The notes under the pieces: generated by a model
Database searches by the model: none
Seen by the model: the letters and a program-made list of their open reading frames with translations, nothing else
What the model was told of the DNA's origin: nothing
Shown: one piece after another, positions 58,820-64,000 of the stretch
Position numbering within the stretch: the stretch's first letter is position 1
Layout of the letters: every line of letters begins with the position of its first letter
From: Flavobacteriales bacterium
GTDB lineage: Bacteria; Bacteroidota; Bacteroidia; Flavobacteriales_E; Vicingaceae
Assembly (NCBI GenBank): GCA_020635815.1
Contig: JACJZB010000008.1
Location: 88,777 to 152,776, forward strand
Reading direction: 5' to 3'
DNA length: 64,000 bases
Position numbers and translations under genes: made by a program

Positions 58820-59797
58820 TTAGTATTTAATTAACTTTTTAATTGCTTTATTTTTGTTTGTTGTTAGTTCTACAAAATAAACACCACTAGGTAAATCATC
58901 CGTATTTACAACAACTTGTTTGCTGTTAAATGTATTTTGATAAACGATTTTTCCAACCTGATTGTAAATAACGCAATTGCTTTTATCCTCATTAGTAAAT
59001 GTAAAGTTTAAGACATTTTGAAACGGATTTGGATAAACCTGACTCACTTCTTTAGTGTTCTCATCTATTCCTGTGGGGGTTAAATGAATAACTCCAATAG
59101 CATCCAAGTCGAAACCGCCACTAGCAAAAGCTGTTGGGTAAGGGTCATTTACAGTTCTACCTAAAGCATCATAAGTTGAAAATGTAGGATTAATAGTTCC
59201 AATCGCATCAACAACTCTAATGTGAGTAATTGCGTCTATGTTTAATCCGTTAATCCCTGCTAAATCTTGTAAATCAAAAGGCGTTCCATATTGGCTCACA
59301 TATTTACCCGCTAAATTGTGAATATTAGTTGCGTCAACAGCTCCAAAACTACCAACCTGTGTTTCTGTAGGCGTTTCTGAATAAGCAGGAAAGCGAAAAA
59401 AATTAACACCATCAGAACTTACCTCAACAAATGCTAGCTCCAAAAACGTATCAAACCCATTTTCAAAAACAGCAAAATCGGCACCAGTTCCATTAAAAAT
59501 GGTTCCTTCAAAAGTTAAAGTAGCAATACCGCCATCACCTAAACTTACCACACCGTTTAAACCAGATTTTTCAGTAGCAGAAAATTCATCACCAACGCTT
59601 GTTTTTCCTAAACTTTCATCAGCAATATCTTGCCAGCCTCTTTCAATGATTGCATGCGTTGCCCAAGCAACAAATGCTGATGAATCTTTATGTATGGCAG
59701 TTGTTTCAGGTTCGTTTGCAGGTGGAGCATAAGAGCCTTGTCCAAACACACCAATACTAAAAAGTATAAGTTGTGCTATAAATAAACCTCTCATCAT
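58820..59797 (-). CDS. T9SS-sorted secreted protein of the B12 operon
   Basis: 325 residues with a signal peptide (ending near VFGQG). The main domain contains LNGVVSLGDGGIATLTFEG, GADFAVFENGFDTFLELAFVEVSSDGVNFFRFP and FDLDAIGVIH, a beta-rich pattern that I recall in cell-surface proteins next to BtuB genes. Residues from about 255 form a T9SS type A sorting domain (VYPNPFQNVLNFTF ... LPSGVYFVELTTNKNK). It overlaps the DUF4465 gene by four bases. Likely a surface B12-binding accessory protein (inference). Confidence 0.8.
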   Translation of the reverse strand: MMRGLFIAQLILFSIGVFGQGSYAPPANEPETTAIHKDSSAFVAWATHAIIERGWQDIADESLGKTSVGDEFSATEKSGLNGVVSLGDGGIATLTFEGTIFNGTGADFAVFENGFDTFLELAFVEVSSDGVNFFRFPAYSETPTETQVGSFGAVDATNIHNLAGKYVSQYGTPFDLQDLAGINGLNIDAITHIRVVDAIGTINPTFSTYDALGRTVNDPYPTAFASGGFDLDAIGVIHLTPTGIDENTKEVSQVYPNPFQNVLNFTFTNEDKSNCVIYNQVGKIVYQNTFNSKQVVVNTDDLPSGVYFVELTTNKNKAIKKLIKY

Positions 59798-60804
59798 TGT
59801 TTCACAAATTTTTGAGTTGAAACAACTCCATTTTCATCAGTTAACTGAATAAAATAGATGCCTGCATTTAACTCAGAAACATCGATGCTTGTAATGCTAT
59901 TGTTAATTGTTGAATTATTAAGAATAATTCTTCCATTTAAATCTAATACTGTAACTGTATTGATAACAGTTTCGTTTTTAATATTTACAACACTTGAAGC
60001 AGGATTAGGGAAGAAAGAGAAGTTGTTTTGGTGTAATTCAGTTATATTATCAAAAATAGAAAGCTGTAAATCGTCTAAACAGAAGAAAGCAGGCGTGTTC
60101 ATTCCCCAAGTACCTACATCGCTTGAGCTCAATTCAAAATAAACACTATCTATTGGATTAGAAGTTGGAGGCAACCCAATTGAAGTCCAGTTTTTGATAA
60201 TATAATCTTGTGAATTGTCGGAAAACCTATAGTCGGCTAGAAAAAAATCTAAACTATCTTGATATATATTATTAGAATAGGCCTTTATAGTTATTTTGAA
60301 CCAGTCTGGATCGTCTCCAGATGCTCCTCCAAATTTTTTAGCAAACATATCTCCATCTCGCATGCTGTTATAGGCATAGGTAGAGTTTGTTATTGAAAGA
60401 AAAAGAGCATTATTTCCATCAATATTATTTATTCTAATTGAGGAATTACTATTGCAAACAACATAATTACTTGAATTATTAGCTCCGACACCAGCTTTTG
60501 CACTGTATTTGTTTCCTGCACCAGAAGTAACCGTGTCAGTCATATTTGAGTAAGCAAAACCACCTAACCAATAACCAGGAGCACCCCAAGTAGTATCGTA
60601 TTCATTTTGGAAAATAAAATCTCCACTTTGGAATTCAGAAGTAAAAACACCATTATTGTGTGTTCCACTTAAATCACTACCATCCCAATACGATTCTACT
60701 GGTAAGGTTAAGTTTTCGAAATCTGCAACTTGTCCATTAATAGTTTTTGTAGATACGATTAATCCAAGGCATACAAAAGTAGCCAGTTTGTAAAATTTTC
60801 TCAT
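59794..60804 (-). CDS. DUF4465 domain protein with T9SS sorting domain, first gene of the B12 operon
   Basis: 336 residues from ATG at 60804 (MRKFYKLATFVCLGL), which starts a good signal peptide; an in-frame TTG at 60831 is less likely. The core has FENLTLPVESYWDGSDLSG, FTSEFQSGDFIFQNEYDT, GYWLGGFAYSNMTD and AFFCLDDLQL, the DUF4465 pattern. The C-terminal part (FFPNPASSVVNIKN ... LNAGIYFIQLTDENG) is a T9SS sorting domain. DUF4465 proteins occur in B12 loci, and the BtuH cobalamin-binding proteins of Bacteroides may be relatives (from memory, uncertain). It lies directly under the riboswitch. Confidence 0.83.
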   Translation of the reverse strand: MRKFYKLATFVCLGLIVSTKTINGQVADFENLTLPVESYWDGSDLSGTHNNGVFTSEFQSGDFIFQNEYDTTWGAPGYWLGGFAYSNMTDTVTSGAGNKYSAKAGVGANNSSNYVVCNSNSSIRINNIDGNNALFLSITNSTYAYNSMRDGDMFAKKFGGASGDDPDWFKITIKAYSNNIYQDSLDFFLADYRFSDNSQDYIIKNWTSIGLPPTSNPIDSVYFELSSSDVGTWGMNTPAFFCLDDLQLSIFDNITELHQNNFSFFPNPASSVVNIKNETVINTVTVLDLNGRIILNNSTINNSITSIDVSELNAGIYFIQLTDENGVVSTQKFVKQ

Positions 60805-60913
60805 CGGTTTAATTTTAAATGAGTTAAACAATAAATTAATTAAACCGGGATGTAATTAGAGAAGAGTTTCCTTTATAAGAAATAAGTCCTCGCTTTTAGT
60901 CCCGAAAGCATTT

Positions 60914-60929
60914 TTCCGATAAATCGGAA
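60914..60929 (-). promoter_or_regulatory. Small hairpin after the B12 riboswitch
   Basis: TTCCGAT - AA - ATCGGAA, followed on the minus strand by A rather than T. It is not a standard terminator but may be part of the expression platform. Confidence 0.4.
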
Positions 60930-60931
60930 TA

Positions 60932-61072
60932 TTATAGGCAGGTCTCCTGACTCACTCCTTATTTTTACGCCTTCCCGAGGATTAGTCAGTGGCTAATAGT
61001 AAAAACTTTTAGAGTTTACAGTTGCGGGTACAGTTTAGGATTTACACCTAATTCCCTATTAATCACAAAAAA
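60932..61072 (-). promoter_or_regulatory. Cobalamin (B12) riboswitch
   Basis: On the minus strand the conserved parts follow in order: the GGTG-x-AA-x-TCC region (in TTAGGTGTAAATCCTAAACT), CTGTACCCGCAACTGT, GCCACTGACTAATCCTCGG and the B12 box AGTCAGGAGACCTGCC at 60952-60937. The aptamer stands about 130 bases before the DUF4465 gene. Cobalamin binding normally switches the operon off. The outer limits are approximate. Confidence 0.93.
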
Positions 61073-61159
61073 GTGTGAACCAATAATGACACAAAACTAC
61101 AATAATTCTTGATATAATAACCATGATTTTTTTCAAGGTTTTTAATTATTTTTATACAC

Positions 61160-61657
61160 ATGTTACATAATATAATCATAACCCTTTGTTTATCAATATT
61201 TAGTTTGAATATAAATGCTCAAGAATATTGCATAAAATTTTCGAAAGAAAACAAAAGCGACGTTTTGGTTAAAAGTGGAAAGCGATTATCTTATGTTTTG
61301 CAAAATGAAGCGAAATGGAAGGAAGGAGTTGTTTATAGAGTGAGTAAAGATTCTATATTTTTTGAAGCCGAAAAAGAATCAAAATTATTTATAGAAGATG
61401 ATAATGTTGAAATATTAGCTTATGGAATAAATGAGTTTAGGATGATGGCTTACCCCAAAACATCAACTATTGCTAGAGGTACAGGGTTGATTGTTGCTCT
61501 TGTTGCATCAACAGTATTAACTGCTGGAGCACTTTTGTTAACTACTAATTTTGAAGCAAACGACTCTATACCTCCTTTAAAAATATTTAAGAGAGAAGTA
61601 GATGTTGAGGATGGTTGGAAAATTGAAATAATCCCTTGTTTATCAAGTAAGGAGTAG
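61160..61657 (+). CDS. Secreted or membrane-anchored protein of unknown function
   Basis: 165 residues. A signal peptide (ending near NINAQE) and a second hydrophobic stretch near 111-130 (GLIVALVASTVLTAGALLL). The region SKDSIFFEAEKESKLFIEDDNVEILAYGINEFRMM looks beta-rich. No family was recognised. It is transcribed away from the B12 riboswitch and ends in a hairpin shared with the next, convergent gene. Confidence 0.6.
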   Translation: MLHNIIITLCLSIFSLNINAQEYCIKFSKENKSDVLVKSGKRLSYVLQNEAKWKEGVVYRVSKDSIFFEAEKESKLFIEDDNVEILAYGINEFRMMAYPKTSTIARGTGLIVALVASTVLTAGALLLTTNFEANDSIPPLKIFKREVDVEDGWKIEIIPCLSSKE

Positions 61658-61670
61658 ATACTCCCTACTT
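61645..61670. terminator. Hairpin spanning both convergent stop codons
   Basis: AAGTA-AGGAGTA / TACTCCC-TACTT imperfect stem around 2 loop bases. It includes the 3' ends of the genes at 61160 and 61665. Confidence 0.4.
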
Positions 61671-62033
61671 GGCAACTTTATCCATAATCATTACATAAAC
61701 ACGATCATTTCTAATCTCTTCGATGTTTATTCCAAAATCCATTACTTTCATGCGTTGCATTTTTACCAATTCCATGTGATTTTCATCGTGCAATGTAAAA
61801 ATGAAAAAATATTTATCATCTACTTTACCCAAGAGCTTAGTCATCATCTGGTAATCAGTATCTTGTATTTCACTTCTTCTTTCTTTAAACTCTTCGTAAG
61901 GAATACTGTAGTAGTCAAAAAAGATTTTAGTTAATACTTCATTTCCTTTAAAAAAGGCATCAATATTTTCAATTTCCCAAACATGAAATCCTTCATATTG
62001 GTAACACATTTCACTAAATTCTGCTGCTAACAT
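61665..62033 (-). CDS. Protein of unknown function (122 residues)
   Basis: No signal peptide or membrane span. It is rich in aromatic and acidic residues (FHVWEIENIDAFFKGNEVLTKIFFDYYSIPYEEFKE is the densest part) and seems a small mixed alpha/beta protein. The end GINIEEIRNDRVYVMIMDKVAK is strand-like. It starts 11 bases after HMG-CoA lyase and is likely cotranscribed, but no functional link is known. Confidence 0.6.
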   Translation of the reverse strand: MLAAEFSEMCYQYEGFHVWEIENIDAFFKGNEVLTKIFFDYYSIPYEEFKERRSEIQDTDYQMMTKLLGKVDDKYFFIFTLHDENHMELVKMQRMKVMDFGINIEEIRNDRVYVMIMDKVAK

Positions 62034-62044
62034 ATTTTTGTATT

Positions 62045-62896
62045 TTATTGAGGAAAAACTGCTACTGATTTTAATAATGATTCATTAAACTCAGTTAGGT
62101 TTAATCCAGTATTTATATTATTTTGTTTAAAGTATTGTATTATATTTTCAGTAGCCATATTTCCGGTTAAATCATCTTTGGCCATAGGGCAGCCACCAAA
62201 ACCTTTTATCGCTCCATCAAATCTTCTGCATCCGTTTTGGTAGGCAGCTTCAACTTTTTCTAACCAAGTATCAGGTGTGGTGTGCAAATGAGCTCCTATT
62301 TCAACATTCGAAAATTCAGGAATGATATCGCCAAACAAAGTAGAAATATTTTCTTGATTAGAAACACCTATCGTATCAGAAAGTGCAATTATTTCAACCC
62401 CTAAATCAGCTAGTTTTTTTGTCCAATCAATTACAATATCACTATTCCATACATCTCCGTAAGGATTGCCAAAAGCCATAGAAATATAAACCACTAGTTT
62501 TTTATTGTTGTTTACACAAAGTGTTTGAATTTCTTCAACTCTCTTTAGCGATTCAATAATACTAGAATTTGTATTTCGTTGTTGAAATGTTTCTGAAATA
62601 GAGAAGGGGAAGCCTAAATAATCAATCTCGTTAAACTGAATAGCATCATTTGCTCCACGTTGATTAGCAATGATGGCTAGTAATTTACTTTTTGTTGTCG
62701 ATAAGTCTAGTTGAGCTAAAACTTCAGCAGTGTCTCGCATTTGAGGAATTGCTTTTGGAGAAACGAAGCTCCCAAAATCAATGGTATCGAAACCAACTTT
62801 TAATAATTGGTTAATGTAATTAGCTTTTATTTCAGTAGGAATAAAAGTATGCAGACCTTGCATGGCGTCTCTTGGGCATTCAATTAGTTTGATCAT
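62045..62896 (-). CDS. Hydroxymethylglutaryl-CoA lyase
   Basis: 283 residues, TIM barrel. Splits HMG-CoA into acetoacetate and acetyl-CoA, the last step of leucine breakdown. Typical parts are IECPRDAMQG (5-14), FGSFVSPKAIPQM, VYISMAFGNPYG, ALSDTIGVS, GAHLHTT and the signature GFGGCPMAKDDLTGNMATE with the active-site Cys. Slightly short for the family (about 300) but complete. A methylcrotonyl-CoA carboxylase-like beta gene lies at 15289-16932. Confidence 0.9.
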   Translation of the reverse strand: MIKLIECPRDAMQGLHTFIPTEIKANYINQLLKVGFDTIDFGSFVSPKAIPQMRDTAEVLAQLDLSTTKSKLLAIIANQRGANDAIQFNEIDYLGFPFSISETFQQRNTNSSIIESLKRVEEIQTLCVNNNKKLVVYISMAFGNPYGDVWNSDIVIDWTKKLADLGVEIIALSDTIGVSNQENISTLFGDIIPEFSNVEIGAHLHTTPDTWLEKVEAAYQNGCRRFDGAIKGFGGCPMAKDDLTGNMATENIIQYFKQNNINTGLNLTEFNESLLKSVAVFPQ

Positions 62897-62907
62897 ATTT
62901 CATTTTC

Positions 62908-63016
62908 TTACCACATAGTAACATAGTTTTTTTTCTATAAGGTAATATAGTTTAAACTAGATTTTTCGTCGTTGACGAAACTATGTATAACTATATGGTT
63001 ACCTATTGGATTAGCT
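62908..63016. repeat. Imperfect inverted repeat between HMG-CoA lyase and pyrD
   Basis: The left side ACCACATAGTAACATAGTTT and the right side AAACTATGTATAACTATATGG can pair imperfectly. A central perfect hairpin TTTCGTC-GTT-GACGAAA lies at 62964-62980, and another CTATGTGGTTA follows at 63015. From memory, 'ACCACATAG' repeats recur between genes in this phylum. Confidence 0.6.
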
Positions 63017-64000
63017 ATGTGGTTAATTTTTTAATAATTTTTTTATTAATGTTTTTTATTAATGAAGGACCTTCGTAAATAAAACCAGTATAAATTTGAA
63101 CTAAATCAGCACCAGCTTCTAATTTGTCAATTGCATCTTTTGCTGAGTGAATTCCACCGACACCAATAATAGGAAAAGCTTTGTTTGATTTTTCTGAAAG
63201 GTATTTTATAACTCGTGTAGAAGTTGCATTTACAGGTTTTCCACTCAAACCACCATTTGCAATTTCTTCAATTCTTTTTTTATTGGTTTTTAACCCTTCT
63301 CTTGAGGTGGTAGTGTTTGTAGCAATTACACCATCAATTTTGGTTTGAGCAACAATTTCAATTACTTCGTCTAGTTGAGAATCATTTAAATCTGGAGCAA
63401 TTTTTAATAAGATAGGTTTTGGTTTGCTTTTAGAAGCGTTTATCTTTTTTAGTTCTCCTAATAAAGAGAGTAGGAAAGGAGTGTCTTGTAATTTGGTTAA
63501 ATCTTTAACATTTGGACAGCTAACATTTACAACAAAATAATCAACATAATCGTGTAAAGTATTGAAGTTAAACACATAATCTTCTAAAGCTGATTCGTTT
63601 GGTGTAGCTGTGTTTTTACCAATGTTCCCACCAATTATAATATCTGTTTTTCTGTTTTTTAACCGTTTTATTGCATCTTCTGCACCAAGGTTGTTAAACC
63701 CCATTCTGTTTATCAAACCTTCATCTTCAGGTATTCTAAACAAACGAGGTTTTGGATTTCCGATTTGCCCTTTTGGGGTAAGCGTTCCTATTTCTATAAA
63801 ACCAAAGCCTAAGTTACTTAATTCATTAAACCAACGAGCATCCTTATCAAATCCAGCAGCTAGGCCAACAGGGTTTTTAAATTTTAAACCAAATAATTCT
63901 CTTTCTAATTTAGGATGTTGATAATCGTACATCGCTTTTAGTAAAGTAGAACCTCCAGGGATTTTCGCTAAAAATGTTAAACAATCTGTAGCAAAATAAT
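63015..64000 (-). CDS. pyrD: Dihydroorotate dehydrogenase (class 2), 5' end outside the window
   Basis: At least 328 residues; the frame continues open past the ATG at 63932 to the window edge and encodes upstream family-like residues ([16 protein letters not shown]), so that ATG is internal and the true start lies beyond 64000. It oxidises dihydroorotate to orotate with quinone at the membrane. Motifs are [60 protein letters not shown] (the catalytic Ser lies in NVS), [16 protein letters not shown] and [11 protein letters not shown]. The class 2 form uses FMN and quinones. Confidence 0.92.
   Translation of the reverse strand, partial: YFATDCLTFLAKIPGGSTLLKAMYDYQHPKLERELFGLKFKNPVGLAAGFDKDARWFNELSNLGFGFIEIGTLTPKGQIGNPKPRLFRIPEDEGLINRMGFNNLGAEDAIKRLKNRKTDIIIGGNIGKNTATPNESALEDYVFNFNTLHDYVDYFVVNVSCPNVKDLTKLQDTPFLLSLLGELKKINASKSKPKPILLKIAPDLNDSQLDEVIEIVAQTKIDGVIATNTTTSREGLKTNKKRIEEIANGGLSGKPVNATSTRVIKYLSEKSNKAFPIIGVGGIHSAKDAIDKLEAGADLVQIYTGFIYEGPSLIKNINKKIIKKLTT

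Noticed and set aside
59794..60831. TTG start at 60831 for the DUF4465 gene
   Set aside because: ATG at 60804 gives a standard signal peptide; the extra nine residues add nothing.
60890..60930. Intrinsic terminator as the riboswitch expression platform
   Set aside because: The hairpin at 60914-60929 is not followed by a T run on the minus strand, so it was listed only as a possible control hairpin.
63015..63932. pyrD complete with ATG at 63932
   Set aside because: The frame is open upstream to the window edge and encodes typical class 2 N-terminal residues, so the gene is cut by the window.
1..64000. CRISPR array, tRNA, rRNA, transposase or prophage
   Set aside because: No regularly spaced repeats, no cloverleaf with CCA-type end or anticodon arm, and no transposase, integrase or phage structural motif was seen. 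This was by eye only; tRNAscan and a CRISPR finder would settle it.

Overview
The window is low-GC DNA of a Bacteroidota bacterium, probably a Flavobacteriales-type marine or free-living member (inference). The grounds are C-terminal type IX secretion (T9SS) sorting domains on three proteins, TAnnTTTG-type -7 promoter elements, a PUR-alpha-like DUF3276 protein, inositol-lipid genes, a BtuB/BtuG-type B12 locus and many intergenic hairpin repeats of a kind common in this phylum. No rRNA, tRNA, CRISPR array or transposase was recognised.

Layout. 1-6674: a defence operon on the minus strand, transcribed hsdM, hsdS, mcrB, mcrC, hsdR (hsdR runs off the left edge), i.e. a type I restriction-modification system with a McrBC module inserted between its S and R genes. 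6675-6873: a structured non-coding boundary. 6874-12456: a two-subunit NAD-type formate dehydrogenase operon with a membrane histidine kinase gene between the subunits. 12545-17490: murQ, three envelope proteins of unknown role, a methylcrotonyl-CoA-carboxylase-like beta subunit and a SixA-like phosphatase. 17581-23052: two very small genes, a barrel protein, yaaA, a CvfB-like S1 protein, a TPR lipoprotein, def, apbE and a DUF3276 gene. 23053-23455: non-coding, with a dispersed-type element.

23456-29113: an oligopeptide-type binding lipoprotein and a cluster of gtrA, pgpA, ino1, DUF4833 and CDP-alcohol phosphatidyltransferase that looks like an inositol-phospholipid pathway. 29284-30980: ychF and a DUF2179/5698 membrane protein. 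31027-38115: nine close-packed minus-strand genes, in order of transcription a radical SAM protein, umuD, umuC, an ECF sigma factor, a putative anti-sigma protein, a Spy-like protein, MbnP-like, MbnH/MauG-like di-haem protein and a T9SS-exported YHYH protein. Divergent from them is an HTH-S24 (LexA/CI-like) regulator. 39105-44441: parE, parC, rhomboid protease. 44463-54769: PBP1A, gmhB, class IV aminotransferase, AlgH, pdxH, a GT39-like protein, Nudix, DUF4197, cinA.

54770-55153: a cluster of hairpin repeats. 55154-61085: a B12-riboswitch operon with two T9SS-sorted surface proteins, a BtuB-like receptor, a BtuG-like propeller and a PP-loop ATPase. 61160-64000: two unknowns, HMG-CoA lyase, a repeat, and pyrD, which is cut by the right edge.

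The most interesting points are the McrBC-in-type-I operon, the damage-response genes coupled to an ECF-sigma/MbnP/MbnH surface module, sliding-clamp-binding-like tails on three DNA-related proteins, T9SS-delivered B12 accessory proteins with a terminator-like hairpin just before btuB, and hairpin repeats that intrude into coding sequence. Everything here was read by eye; no database search or folding program was run.
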